DNA of 64,000 bases from Acidovorax sp. SUPP3334 (GCF_030159055.1 NZ_BQXQ01000031.1:1-64000); one strand, 5' to 3'; shown: positions 35,010-44,164, counted from the stretch's first letter. The notes: generated from the letters alone by a model not told the origin. Numbers and translations: made by a program.

Positions 35010-35246
35010 ATGGAGAAAAAATTGACCGACGACATTATCGACAGCGCCGTGCGAGGTGTAGCAGGCTCCGCACGCTCACTTCTATGGTTCGCTCAGAAGT
35101 TATCGTTCGTTGGGGCCTTGGTGTCGGCCGCTGGATTTGCGTGCGCTGTACTCATGGGGGCGGAGCAGCTGTTCACATGGTTTTACTGGCTGATCGGCTG
35201 CTCAATCACGGCCTTGGCGCTCGGCATCGTGACGCGACAGCGGTGA
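35010..35246 (+). CDS. hypothetical small membrane protein
   Basis: 78 aa with two membrane helices (about 33-50 and 55-73) and an acidic start (MEKKLTDDIIDSAVRG). CAGGAG precedes ATG. Its 3' end overlaps the convergent recombinase gene by 45 bp, an unusual overlap that suggests the recombinase tail extended or inserted here. Confidence 0.62.
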   Translation: MEKKLTDDIIDSAVRGVAGSARSLLWFAQKLSFVGALVSAAGFACAVLMGAEQLFTWFYWLIGCSITALALGIVTRQR

Positions 35247-36197
35247 TGCGCCCCTGCCAAGCGGTTGCCGTTCGTAGAGGATTCCTCGGGGATGGTGCCG
35301 CTCGATGACGCCTCGTAAGTAGCCCATGGACGTCCTGGCATAGATGGTCGTGGTCTGCAGGCAGGCGTGCCCGAGCAGCATCTGGATCACGCGCAGATTC
35401 GCCCCGGTCTGGTACAGGTGTGTGGCGAATGCATGCCGCAGCGTGTGGGCCGTCACCATCGGCAGGCCTGCAGCGTCGGCATGCCGGCGGATCGTGCGTT
35501 GCAGCGCGCTGTAGTTCAGGGTGCCAGAGGCCGTCGGTTGAACGAACAGGGCCGGGATCGGGCGTTGACAGGCCTGCAGCAGCGCGGGGCGCGCTTCGCG
35601 CAGGTAGTGCTCCAGCCACTGGGCAGAGTGCTCCCCGAACACCACGAGCCGCTCCTTGCCGCCCTTGCCCATCACCTGGGCTGCACGGGTGCGCAGGCAC
35701 AGTTGATGCGGCCGAAGGCTCAGCAACTCCGCGGCACGCAGGCCGGATGAGTACAACAGTTCCAGGATCGCACGGTCGCGCATGCCCAGGGCGAACCGGG
35801 TGTCGGGTTGTTCCAGAAGCCGGCGCACCGTGCGTTCGCAGGGGACATACCCCAGGCTCTGCTGGTGAGGACGGCGCCTCGGTGGCGCGATGTATTGCCA
35901 TGGGTCGCACTCCATCATGCTCTCGCCCGCCAGCCAGGCGTAGAACCTGCGCAGCACCCAGGTCTTCTTGTCCACCGTGGATTGAGCGTGCCGACGCAAT
36001 TGATCGTCCAGCCAGTGCCGAAGATGCACGGCCGAGACATCCAGCCGCGTGATCCCGAACCTCGCGCGCAGCCAGCGCTGCCATTCGATGAGGGAGTAAT
36101 CGACCACCTGCAGGGTACCTCGCGCATACCCGCATTCATGTCGCAGATAGTCCTGAAACCGCTCTTCCAGGAAGAGCCTGGGCACCCACCCTCTCAC
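35202..36197 (-). CDS. tyrosine recombinase, XerC/D-like
   Basis: 331 aa. SAM-like N-terminal domain (about 10-90), then the catalytic domain: Arg in SSGLRAAELL (about 150), Lys in GKGGKERLV, HTLRHAFATHL (about 249-259), LGHACLQTT and nucleophile Tyr in TTIYART (about 283). All five catalytic positions appear intact. It is shorter than P4-type ICE integrases and far from any visible att site, so it is more likely an accessory resolvase or cargo recombinase than the ICE integrase. Confidence 0.88.
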   Translation of the reverse strand: MRGWVPRLFLEERFQDYLRHECGYARGTLQVVDYSLIEWQRWLRARFGITRLDVSAVHLRHWLDDQLRRHAQSTVDKKTWVLRRFYAWLAGESMMECDPWQYIAPPRRRPHQQSLGYVPCERTVRRLLEQPDTRFALGMRDRAILELLYSSGLRAAELLSLRPHQLCLRTRAAQVMGKGGKERLVVFGEHSAQWLEHYLREARPALLQACQRPIPALFVQPTASGTLNYSALQRTIRRHADAAGLPMVTAHTLRHAFATHLYQTGANLRVIQMLLGHACLQTTTIYARTSMGYLRGVIERHHPRGILYERQPLGRGASPLSRHDAERQGRD

Positions 36198-36278
36198 GGC
36201 GCAAGTTCAACGGGCACGAGGCGACGACGCCGGCACCCTGCGATGAAGAAGTACATCCACATGCATGAAAGGTCGCAC

Positions 36279-37337
36279 CTACTTTGGTGAGGGCGTGGCC
36301 CCAGAGCCTTGGCCCGCGAAATAAGGGATCAGCATCCGGTTGCCCTCGGCGCCGGTCTCTCGAAGGTACTCGATGGAGAACTTCTCCCCGATGCGCCGCA
36401 GTTCGTTGCGCAACTCGGGCTCCGGCGTATCCACCTTGATGCCCTTGCGCGTAAGTTCCGCCAAAGAAACGGTGGATGCGGCTTCGCTGGCCATCCAGCC
36501 GCGCTTTTGCGCTTCATCCGCCGCCGCCATCACAGTCTTTCGGTTGGCCTCGGAAAGTGCGGCCCACTTTGCCTTGTTGGCAATCACGATGTTCTTCGGG
36601 TACCAGCCTCGGGCGTTGTAGAAATACTTCACCGGCCCCTCCCACAATTTGGAGTCCACGCCTATCGCCGGTGAAGTGAACATGACATCCAGCCGCTGGT
36701 CCTTGAATGCCGCACCGATGGCCTGCGTGGGCACGTCGACGGGCATGGCGCCGATGAGTTGGGCAAGACGCACGGTACTGGGGTTGTAGGTGCGCATCTT
36801 GGAGCCACGCAGATCCGCAATGCTGCGCACGGGACGGGTGGTGAACAGTCCCTGCGCCGGCCATGGCACGGCATAGAGGATCACCAGGCCCTGCTTGTCC
36901 AGGGCCTCCTGCAGGATGGGGCGCTGAGCATTCCACAGCCGCAAGGCATCGTCGTAGCTGCTGACGATGAACGGGATGGCATCCGCGCCGGCGATCCGGG
37001 TGTCGCTGGCCATGGTGCTCAGAAGCACCTCCCCTGCAGCGAGATCTCCGGAGCGCACCTTGCCCACGATCTCGGAGGGGACGGCGGCGATGCCGTCGGT
37101 GCGCACGTCGATGACCAGCCCACCCTTGGTCTGATCGTTGACGTTCTGCGCGAACTGGCGCAGGTTCACCCCGTGGAAAAGCTCCTTCGGGTAGCCCGAG
37201 GCCAGCGTCCAGGTGCCCTGCGGAGTCTGGGCGGCGACGGGCTGCAGGCTGGCGCACGCCGCTGCGGCCACCAACACCCTGGCCACGAATCCAGCCATCT
37301 TCTTGGTCGAACTGGCCAATTGCACAGGGGATTTCAT
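36279..37337 (-). CDS. TRAP-transporter substrate-binding protein, DctP family
   Basis: 352 aa periplasmic protein with a signal peptide (about 15-38). DctP-type features include WTLASGYPKELFHGVNLRQF at the start, LRGSKMRTYNPSTV near the conserved Arg, and PKNIVIANKAKW. It would bind an organic acid for a TRAP transporter, but no DctQ/DctM membrane genes are in the window, so it is an orphan. ATG 37337 follows AAGGAAA. It reads like chromosomal cargo beside a recombinase. Confidence 0.87.
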   Translation of the reverse strand: MKSPVQLASSTKKMAGFVARVLVAAAACASLQPVAAQTPQGTWTLASGYPKELFHGVNLRQFAQNVNDQTKGGLVIDVRTDGIAAVPSEIVGKVRSGDLAAGEVLLSTMASDTRIAGADAIPFIVSSYDDALRLWNAQRPILQEALDKQGLVILYAVPWPAQGLFTTRPVRSIADLRGSKMRTYNPSTVRLAQLIGAMPVDVPTQAIGAAFKDQRLDVMFTSPAIGVDSKLWEGPVKYFYNARGWYPKNIVIANKAKWAALSEANRKTVMAAADEAQKRGWMASEAASTVSLAELTRKGIKVDTPEPELRNELRRIGEKFSIEYLRETGAEGNRMLIPYFAGQGSGATPSPK

Positions 37338-37397
37338 CAAGGGTTTCCTTTGTTTCCATCATCCTGAAGAGCCAACACTGACATCGGCTTCAAGGTC

Positions 37398-37631
37398 TCA
37401 ATCCGCGATCTTGCTGCAACGGCTGCTCAGTGCCGCGTTGACACGCCCGATGGCGGCCCGGGGAACGATCCAACCGCCATAGTCGGGATTACGTTGCCCG
37501 GTCCAGCGACACACATCAAGCATGATCTGTTCCAAGGGTCCGGATGCAGGCCCAGCCACGCTCATGTCGCCACTGGGCAATGTGGTGGTCTTGATCTGCC
37601 CTTGCACTCCTGGTACGACATAGATGCTCAT
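37398..37631 (-). CDS. hypothetical small protein
   Basis: 77 aa starting MSIYVVPGVQGQIKTTT, soluble, with NPDYGGWIVPRAAIGRV. The ribosome site is weak. No family recognised. It lies downstream of the MazEF pair on the same strand. Confidence 0.55.
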   Translation of the reverse strand: MSIYVVPGVQGQIKTTTLPSGDMSVAGPASGPLEQIMLDVCRWTGQRNPDYGGWIVPRAAIGRVNAALSSRCSKIAD

Positions 37632-37681
37632 GGTGTCTCGCTTGAAAAGGAAGCACAACCCATCGCGGCCATCCGGCAGGG

Positions 37682-38020
37682 CTACTCCAAAAGGGCACCC
37701 AGCCGCCCGATGGCATCGTCGATGACCACCTGGGGCACCCGTTCGATCTTTCGGGCTTTGCGCGCCACCAGGTCCAGCATGCGAATCTTGTTCACCAAAG
37801 CCACGCCCTGCGTCTTGCAGCCTGTCCCGGTCAGCGTCACCGCAAAGCCGGCATGGCGTGCGAAGTCTCCGCCCTGGGTGATCGGGGCCACCAGCACGTC
37901 GCCGAGCCGATTGAATTCCTTGGTGGTCAGCACGAGCGCTGGGCGCATGCCGCGCTGCTCATGGCCAACGGTGGGATCCAGTGGAACGCTCACGATGTCG
38001 CCGCGCTCGAACACCGCCAT
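37682..38020 (-). CDS. MazF/PemK/ChpB-type toxin
   Basis: 112 aa mRNA-interferase fold: FERGDIVSVPLDPTVGHEQ, RGMRPALVLTTKEFN and LVAPITQGG are the conserved blocks of MazF/PemK toxins. The start overlaps the antitoxin stop, so the two are co-translated. The pair probably stabilises the ICE. Confidence 0.9.
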   Translation of the reverse strand: MAVFERGDIVSVPLDPTVGHEQRGMRPALVLTTKEFNRLGDVLVAPITQGGDFARHAGFAVTLTGTGCKTQGVALVNKIRMLDLVARKARKIERVPQVVIDDAIGRLGALLE

Positions 38021-38271
38021 CACCAGACCTCTTGGCCAACTGGGTGCGCCTCGTTCCACAGTGCCAGGCTGGCAGGCTGCGCAGCCTTGAGGTCGCACTG
38101 GGCAATCATGTCGGCCAGGACGTATTTGCGCTTGGGGGTGAGCACGATCCTGCCGTCCGACGTAGTGTCCATCGTCAGGTGTTGACCAACACCGATGCCG
38201 AGATCTTTCAATACCGGGGGGGGCATCACCAAGGCAGTGCTGTTGCCCATCTTCTTCAGTACGACTTCCAT
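38020..38271 (-). CDS. MazE/AbrB-type antitoxin
   Basis: 83 aa. The N-terminal swapped-hairpin DNA-binding domain reads VVLKKMGNSTALVMPPPVLK; the acidic, helical C-terminus should neutralise the toxin. GGAGCG lies before the start. Expression is probably autoregulated at the promoter just upstream. Confidence 0.88.
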   Translation of the reverse strand: MEVVLKKMGNSTALVMPPPVLKDLGIGVGQHLTMDTTSDGRIVLTPKRKYVLADMIAQCDLKAAQPASLALWNEAHPVGQEVW

Positions 38272-38302
38272 CGAACGCTCCTGCGCTTGTGAACTCGTAT
38301 GG

Positions 38303-38331
38303 ATTGTGCCAACGCTATTTTTCGATGTCAA
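38303..38331 (-). promoter_or_regulatory. sigma-70-type promoter of the mazEF-like pair
   Basis: On the minus strand TTGACA (38331-38326) and CACAAT (38308-38303) are separated by 17 bp, 32 bp upstream of the antitoxin start. Confidence 0.7.
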
Positions 38332-38443
38332 ACCTTGTATTACATCTTGGCTGCGGGCGAATGCAGTCGAAACTATAAATTCGGCTGTTGATCGGGCAGG
38401 CCTGCAAAAGGCCGGTGATCAGTTCCAGCCATAGTAAGAAAGG

Positions 38444-38779
38444 TCAGAGAACCTGCCAAAAGTAGGCCACATGCGCAGGCTTGCCTTCCCCTCGGGCCAG
38501 TGACGGCGGATGCATGGTGCCTTCTGCAACCTCGAAAACGACTCCGATAGAGTAATAAACAACTGCTCTGATTTGAGCGACGACACCTTTTCCACTCTTG
38601 GCATACACGTCCTCGGCAATCGACATCAGGTAATCCTTCGCCCCCTCTTCTGTAGTCAGGTCAAAGCGTTTGAGTTCACCGTTGATGAACCGATGGGTCT
38701 CGGGAGTGCGTTCCTTGGCCAAGGAGATGAGTTTCTCCGTCGCGTTGGCAAGATTGTGTCGATCAAATCCGACATTCAT
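38444..38779 (-). CDS. hypothetical protein
   Basis: 111 aa starting MNVGFDRHNLANATEKLISL. Helical, acidic and soluble, with TPETHRFINGELKRFDLTT. No motif recognised. It is a lone minus-strand gene between the toxin-antitoxin pair and a run of very short genes. Confidence 0.6.
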   Translation of the reverse strand: MNVGFDRHNLANATEKLISLAKERTPETHRFINGELKRFDLTTEEGAKDYLMSIAEDVYAKSGKGVVAQIRAVVYYSIGVVFEVAEGTMHPPSLARGEGKPAHVAYFWQVL

Positions 38780-38878
38780 GTGTTCTACCTATTCCGTTTT
38801 TCTTGGCCATCTTTGTTTTCCTTGCTGAACCTACTTACTGCTGCCGTCTAAAACGGCAGGGGTAAGCAAGCTCTTGCT

Positions 38879-39064
38879 TCAGTTATCGCGTGGCTCTCCA
38901 TCGCCAAGCCATGCCAGCGAGTAGGTGGTCAGGGGGTAGCCGGATTCGTCTTTGCCAGATGCGGTTTCGATCAAAGTCCACCCCAAAGCAATCAACTCAT
39001 TCGCACGCCTGGCATCAGATGCACTGCGCACGGCTTTCGCTTTTGTCAAATCTACAGTTGCCAT
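38879..39064 (-). CDS. hypothetical small protein
   Basis: 61 aa starting MATVDLTKAKAV, with ALGWTLIETASGKDESGYP, a pattern I associate with small stand-alone cargo proteins without a known role. Soluble. Confidence 0.5.
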   Translation of the reverse strand: MATVDLTKAKAVRSASDARRANELIALGWTLIETASGKDESGYPLTTYSLAWLGDGEPRDN

Positions 39065-39141
39065 TCTTCTACTTCCCAAAAAGCGCTGGCTTCCGGCCAG
39101 CTTCGGGCGCCACGAAAGCGCAAATAAAAAACCTCTTTCCT

Positions 39142-39327
39142 TTACTTGGTTTCGCTGGCCAGCAGCTTGATCAACTTCGCCTGGCAGTCATGGCAGCGCT
39201 GCGCTTCCGGGGTTGCTACGAATTGCTCTTGCGGCACAAACACAGCACGAATGCTAGGCCTGGCCGTGTAGCGGCATCGAGAACGACCGCCTATCTCGGT
39301 CGCCAAGTGGATTCGTTTTGTGGCCAC
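39142..39327 (-). CDS. hypothetical small protein with CxxC
   Basis: 61 aa, basic, with RCHDCQAKLI near the C-terminus. A single CHDC pair could take part in metal binding, but no fold is recognisable. It lies between two other short minus-strand genes. Confidence 0.42.
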   Translation of the reverse strand: MATKRIHLATEIGGRSRCRYTARPSIRAVFVPQEQFVATPEAQRCHDCQAKLIKLLASETK

Positions 39328-39346
39328 GTCTGCTTTCCGTTGTCTG

Positions 39347-40225
39347 TCAGATCGTCCTCACGGAGCCTCCCGCTAGGCTGACGAGGAAGTTGCCCTTAAA
39401 CCCAAGCAGGCGCAACAGATATTCGCGAATCAGGTCAGTTGCGGCATCGTATTGGGCCTTTTGCTGTTGGATCGTCATGCTTGCCACGCCCGTGTGCAGC
39501 ACCTCGTTTCGCAGGTCTACCAGTGGTTGGAGGCTCGGGGTCATGCCCTCAGAACCGAACATGCGTTTCACCATCTCTTGAAAGCCGAGAGGGACTTTCG
39601 TCACCGGGTCCACGAACTTCCCACGTTTGAACGCGAACTGCAACTGAGTCCCGTAGGTTCGCTTCATGTTCTCCAGCAACACAGACAGGAAGACCAGTCT
39701 GCATTCCATGGGCAGGCCTGGGCGCGCAGCCTGCAGCATGTAGTCGATCACCACTTTGAGGCTTCGCGTACCCTCTAGGGCTTTGAACTGTGGGTACGCT
39801 TGGTCCACGAACATCCGAATCGCAGAGCCATCGGCTGGCTCAATGACAGGATCCGCGTTCTGTCCTGCCCGATGCACGCTGTTGCGGACTTTATGGGGGG
39901 AGCCGTCTGGATAGTCGTGACCGTAGCAGGCCACCTGCGACTGTGTTGCGAACGCCAGTAGCCAACAAATGCGCTCAATAGCTTCCATGGTCGCCTCTGT
40001 CTGCTCAGGCAACACGTCCTCGACAAGGATTCCAGCCAACTGGTCAGGCTTTGTCTTCATGATGAACCGCTGCCCGTCGCATGTGAAGACCAACGTGTCT
40101 CGGACAGACTTTCCATCCACCTCCTCGCTGAATGACTCACCATGAACCTTGGAATTCATGACGAAAGCACGTAAGTGAGATATGCCGGAGCCTTGTGACG
40201 AGGATGAGATTGTCTGAGCTGCCAT
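39347..40225 (-). CDS. hypothetical protein with HEPN-like motif
   Basis: 292 aa starting MAAQTISSSSQGSGI. The N-terminal half is beta-rich; the C-terminal half is helical and contains LVDLRNEVLHTGVAS (about 238-252), which carries the R-x4-H motif of HEPN nucleases with the preferred Asn after Arg. This layout is reminiscent of large HEPN defence proteins such as ApeA, though shorter. A role in phage defence or abortive infection is a guess from the motif and from being ICE cargo. Confidence 0.55.
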   Translation of the reverse strand: MAAQTISSSSQGSGISHLRAFVMNSKVHGESFSEEVDGKSVRDTLVFTCDGQRFIMKTKPDQLAGILVEDVLPEQTEATMEAIERICWLLAFATQSQVACYGHDYPDGSPHKVRNSVHRAGQNADPVIEPADGSAIRMFVDQAYPQFKALEGTRSLKVVIDYMLQAARPGLPMECRLVFLSVLLENMKRTYGTQLQFAFKRGKFVDPVTKVPLGFQEMVKRMFGSEGMTPSLQPLVDLRNEVLHTGVASMTIQQQKAQYDAATDLIREYLLRLLGFKGNFLVSLAGGSVRTI

Positions 40226-40357
40226 ATTCGTTGCATTCCTATCGCATCTCAGCTGGGTGAAAGGACATGTAAAACCCCGCGTATCTGGGCCCTGATTTCC
40301 GAAAACCAAGCTGCCGAATGCTCCAATCAGAAGTCTTATTTCTGCAGCCTGATTGAA

Positions 40358-41158
40358 GTGATTTCGAAATTTTCCTGGTCGCGCCGAGTGCGTGTTTCTT
40401 ATGCGCTGGTCCTGTCACTCGCCAGCACCTTCTCCGGTTTTTCAATCGCTCGCACACCGCAATTCGACAGCGCGGCGCTGCTGACCCCGCAGCCCACCAA
40501 CTTCGCCCAATGTCCTCAGTTCTTTGCAGGTGGCAAGCCTCCTGCGATCAAGCCGCGACCTCAACTGCGTGAGCTTTGCTACGAGGCGTTTGCGGTATTG
40601 CATAGCGGCGCAACGCGGACCCCTGTCTACGTGGCTCAGCGCCTCAATCGTCAGACCATCGAAGACGCCGACGAAAAGCGAGCCAAGCGATTCTTCGCTG
40701 ACGCGCGCTTGCCGCGTGGTGAACGGGCGGAACTGGAGGACTACAAAAACTCCGGGTACAGCCGTGGGCATATGGCGCCCGCGGGCGATATGCCCACGCC
40801 AACCGCCATGGCGCAAAGCTTCAGTCTGGCGAACATGGTGCCCCAGAACTCACAACACAACGGGGGTGCCTGGAACAAGATTGAACAGGACACACGCCGC
40901 TATGCGCTGCGGGCCAAAGGAGACGTGTATGTGATCACAGGGCCGGTGTTCACTGATAGTGCCACAACGATTGGCGCCAATGGGGTGAAGGTGCCTACCT
41001 ATCTGTACAAGTTGGTCTACGACGCGACCACTCATCGCGCTTGGGCGCATTGGCAGGAGAACCAAGCCGGGGAGTCGGCTGGTGCACCCATCAGCTATCA
41101 AGAGTTAGTCAAGCGGACTGGGGTGGAATTCTTGCCAAAGATTACTTTGCAGCACTGA
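40358..41158 (+). CDS. secreted DNA/RNA non-specific endonuclease (Nuc/EndA family)
   Basis: 266 aa. A signal peptide (about 10-32) precedes a beta-beta-alpha metal nuclease domain with SRGHMAPAGD (catalytic His about 138) and MVPQNSQHNGGAWNKIE with the metal-binding Asn. Periplasmic nucleases of this type occur on conjugative elements, for example nuc of IncN plasmids. Start GTG 40358 lacks a good ribosome site, so the true start could differ by a few codons. Confidence 0.88.
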   Translation: MISKFSWSRRVRVSYALVLSLASTFSGFSIARTPQFDSAALLTPQPTNFAQCPQFFAGGKPPAIKPRPQLRELCYEAFAVLHSGATRTPVYVAQRLNRQTIEDADEKRAKRFFADARLPRGERAELEDYKNSGYSRGHMAPAGDMPTPTAMAQSFSLANMVPQNSQHNGGAWNKIEQDTRRYALRAKGDVYVITGPVFTDSATTIGANGVKVPTYLYKLVYDATTHRAWAHWQENQAGESAGAPISYQELVKRTGVEFLPKITLQH

Positions 41159-41690
41159 TGGCCCGTTGAACGCAGTCAACGCCTGCCGATTTCAGGTGGT
41201 AGTGCCTGTCTACCTTTTCCTATGGTCTTCAGGGTCATGCTCTTTCCTTCAGGCTTGGTTCTTCACAACGCTGAGGCCCGTCAGCACATAACCCCCTGAA
41301 ATCTTTGCCATGAATCTACCGCTGGTCGGTTGTCATTTGCATCGCACGGATCACAGATGACAATCGCTTACTGCCCGTTGTTCCAACTAGATAAGGCGGA
41401 TAAGGCACACGCGCGTCCACCTCCTTGTTAAGGCTGTCCCGCTTTTTAGGTTTGAGTTTGGCTGCGATGCTCTTGATGCGATAAAAGAGAGGTGGCATGG
41501 GTGATTTTGATGATGCGGGTAAATTGCCCCTGGTGCAGTGTCTGGGCGCGAGTGATCTCAGTCATTTGTCACTCTGTAATTCGATGGTGGTGACGAAATG
41601 CAGAGAGGGAGCCACGCAGGCTCTTTTTCGATCATATCCCGCGCCATTCCTCAACATCAAGGAAAGTTAGATGCCAAGGTGAACGCACCA
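41159..41690. other. intergenic region without a clear gene
   Basis: 532 bp between the nuclease and the helicase terminator. It holds a possible 57-codon plus-strand frame and a minus-strand frame (41316-41498, 60 codons, basic) that I cannot support. No strong repeat or operator seen. Confidence 0.5.
41497..41670 (+). CDS. possible small ORF
   Basis: 57 codons starting MGDFDDAGKLPLVQC, behind AGAGGTGG. Nothing recognised; kept only because of the ribosome site and the otherwise empty stretch. Confidence 0.25.
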   Translation: MGDFDDAGKLPLVQCLGASDLSHLSLCNSMVVTKCREGATQALFRSYPAPFLNIKES

Positions 41691-41725
41691 ATAGAAACGC
41701 CCTGCCCGCAAAGCGGGACAGGGCG
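41691..41725 (-). terminator. intrinsic terminator after the helicase gene
   Basis: Arms 41698-41709 and 41713-41725 form a GC-rich stem with one bulged A and a 3-base loop; on the minus strand it is followed by TTTCTATT. It closes the minus-strand series that begins near 54 kb. Confidence 0.75.
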
Positions 41726-41737
41726 TTGAGCCAGCCG

Positions 41738-44074
41738 TCAATCGGCCAGCAGTTTCTTGGCGAGGGCCACCTCGATGCTGTCTCCCGCATCGTTGAGCAC
41801 GTCCAGGCCTGAGTCAGGCATGTCACCCGACGTCGATTGCGATACCGCGATCTTCTTGGCCATCAACTTCAAGCAGTCCATCTGGGTGCTGTCGGCGTAG
41901 CCCAGAAAAATCACCATCACCGCCAACTTCTGCCCGATCCGCCAGGAGCGCCGGGCCGCTTGCTGAACGGTATAGACGTTGTAGCCGCTTTGCATGAACA
42001 CGATGCTTGGGAAATCCAGCAGGTCCAAGCCGGTTTTCACCAACTCAGGATTGCAGATGAGCACGTCGATGCCCTTCTCCACCTGATCGGCCACCCAGTC
42101 CTCACGGCGAGCGGCATCCACGCTGGCGCGCAGAACGCCTACCTTGAAACCGTGCAGTTCCAGCAGCGCCTTCAAGCGTGCTGTCGTGTCGCGGGTGCCC
42201 GAATACACCGAATAGACCAACACCCTGCGGCCCTGTGCCTTTTCCTGCTGGCAGATCCGCAGCAACTCCAACTCTTTTGGAGCAGGTTCGCTGTCGGTAA
42301 AAACCGCAGGTTGAACAGCCAGTGTCGCGCGCGTTCGCGGGTGCTTGACCGTCTCCGTCCTAAAACAGCAGTCCGGCCAAGCCAGCAGCACGTTCATCAC
42401 GACTCCCAGCAAGGTGCTGTCCTTCATGGCCAACGCTTGCTTGAGGGCACTGACCAAAACCCTGGTCAAACGCTCATAGGCATCCTTCTGCGCTTCGCCC
42501 ATCGGCACCTCGATGAACTGCTCCTGGTAGGGAGGCAGCACCTTCTGGCCGATGTCCCGCAACTTGAGGAACACAGTGACGGGCAGCACGTACCGCATGA
42601 TGCCGACCGGGCCAAATCCCGGCGCCTTGCTGGTGCGTACCGTCATTTGCTTGGCCTTGGCCGTGCTGTGGGAGGGGCCACTGGACTCCTTGTACACGTC
42701 CTTCAAGATGCCGTGCTCGCGCATGAAGCCCATGGCGGCCGGCCCCATCGAGCCGCTCTTGGACGGCTTGAAACCGTCCTCGATCAGGCTTGCCGGGTTC
42801 ATGCGCCACAGCAGGTGGAACAAGTCGTCGGCGTAGCCGCCCATCAGCGTGCCGGTCAGCAGCAGCGTCTTTCGACACTGGCTGGCCAGCACACCCATGG
42901 CCTGGCCCTGTGCAGAGCCCTCGTTTTTGTACTCATGACCCTCGTCCACGACCAGCAAGCCAAAGTAGCCGCGGGGCAGATAGCGCTTTACGAACTCGGT
43001 GGCTTGATACCCGCCCTCGCCGATGCTGAACTCGAAGTTGGCCAGCGAGCGCTCCATGCGCGTGGCCTGCCGGTCACTGAACACCAGCTCGCCATTGGCG
43101 TCCATGAGGTTCAGGAACTCGTACACGTTGTCGCCCAGCATGGCGCCCAATGCGTCTTCTCCGAAGATGCCCAGCAATTTGCGGGCGGTTTTCTCTCCAA
43201 TGGTCGGCATCTGCTTGAGCGCGCCCAGCACCAGGTCGTGCATCGAATGGATCGGCCGACCCGATCGCATCAGCGTCCACAGTGAACTTCCGCAGTGCGC
43301 GCACTTGCCTCGCCGGTCTCCGAGGCTGGCCATCGCCAGTTCCGCAGAAATGGGCATCGGATGACCTTCGCCGTCATCCCGCGTGATCGGCATCAGGCAA
43401 TCGGGACACGCTGCCACAGCGAGTACCTGGTCATGCACCTTCTGGCGCCGTGTGACGAAGGCAGGTTTCCAATGGAAGCCCATGCGCATCCTCACCCGGC
43501 CCAGCACGAAGAACTCAGGCTGGCTGGTCTTGAGGCCCAGGGATTTGCGGAGCATCAGCAGCTTGCGCAGCGTGTCCGGGCCATTGAGCACCCACACCTT
43601 GGCGTCAGGCACCGTCTCGCGGATCTCGCGCCGCCACTTGTACACAAGGTGCGGCGGCGAGATCACCAGCGTGCGCGGATGTGTGCGCTGCAGCAGCGCG
43701 GCCGCGCAGATGGCCATCATGGTCTTACCTGTGCCCATTTCCGCGTTGATGACGGCAGCGGGTTGATCGTGATCGACCAGTAGCTTGACGGCGGCATGCA
43801 CTGCGTCGGCCTGGGCCTTGAAGGGCTTGCGCTTGAGCGAGTCGAGAATGCTTTGCCGGGCTTGCCAGGCACCCTGCCCTTCGTCTCGTGCCGGATCGTA
43901 GATCGGCGGGTTCTGTGAGCGCACCTGGGCCAGCAGCCCGTCGCCAAACTCGTCGATGAAGTTGGCCAGGGCCATGTTGTCGAAGCCGTCCTGGGCCAAG
44001 GGTTGGGCACCATCAGCTGCAGGAATGGAAGGATCTGCAGGGATTTCTGCGAGAGAGGGATTGACGGGTTGCAT
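41738..44074 (-). CDS. SF2 (DEAD/SNF2-like) helicase with zinc-finger insert
   Basis: 778 aa. Walker A AEMGTGKTMMA at about 111-121, motif Ia VISPPHLVYKWRREI, a Cys insert with CPDC (about 222) and CAHC (about 257), motif II VVDEGHEY at about 374, LLLTGTLMGG as motif III, and a C-terminal lobe with QQAARRSWRIGQKLAVMV (motif VI). It would use ATP to move along or remodel nucleic acid. The zinc insert between motifs I and II is uncommon among simple SNF2 enzymes. An attenuator-like leader precedes it. Confidence 0.85.
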   Translation of the reverse strand: MQPVNPSLAEIPADPSIPAADGAQPLAQDGFDNMALANFIDEFGDGLLAQVRSQNPPIYDPARDEGQGAWQARQSILDSLKRKPFKAQADAVHAAVKLLVDHDQPAAVINAEMGTGKTMMAICAAALLQRTHPRTLVISPPHLVYKWRREIRETVPDAKVWVLNGPDTLRKLLMLRKSLGLKTSQPEFFVLGRVRMRMGFHWKPAFVTRRQKVHDQVLAVAACPDCLMPITRDDGEGHPMPISAELAMASLGDRRGKCAHCGSSLWTLMRSGRPIHSMHDLVLGALKQMPTIGEKTARKLLGIFGEDALGAMLGDNVYEFLNLMDANGELVFSDRQATRMERSLANFEFSIGEGGYQATEFVKRYLPRGYFGLLVVDEGHEYKNEGSAQGQAMGVLASQCRKTLLLTGTLMGGYADDLFHLLWRMNPASLIEDGFKPSKSGSMGPAAMGFMREHGILKDVYKESSGPSHSTAKAKQMTVRTSKAPGFGPVGIMRYVLPVTVFLKLRDIGQKVLPPYQEQFIEVPMGEAQKDAYERLTRVLVSALKQALAMKDSTLLGVVMNVLLAWPDCCFRTETVKHPRTRATLAVQPAVFTDSEPAPKELELLRICQQEKAQGRRVLVYSVYSGTRDTTARLKALLELHGFKVGVLRASVDAARREDWVADQVEKGIDVLICNPELVKTGLDLLDFPSIVFMQSGYNVYTVQQAARRSWRIGQKLAVMVIFLGYADSTQMDCLKLMAKKIAVSQSTSGDMPDSGLDVLNDAGDSIEVALAKKLLAD

Positions 44075-44091
44075 AGAGGTTCTCCTTGAGC

Positions 44092-44137
44092 AAAAAAATG
44101 CGGAGAACCAGCGGGGCCAGTTCCCCGCGCGGGTTGC
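44092..44137 (-). promoter_or_regulatory. ABA'B' leader 1 (helicase gene)
   Basis: In transcript order: AACC (44135-44132), GCGGGGAA (44128-44121), GGTT (44109-44106), TTCTCCGC (44107-44100), then seven T and AAGGAG. The first pairs with the third and the second with the fourth; GCGGGG can instead pair with an inner CCCCGC. Confidence 0.7.
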
Positions 44138-44164
44138 AAAGTGAGTGGCCGGATGGCCAAGGGA

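Noticed and set aside
35202-36197. Calling the XerC-like recombinase the ICE integrase
   Set aside because: It is centrally located, of Xer size and layout, and no att repeats or tRNA gene flank it.
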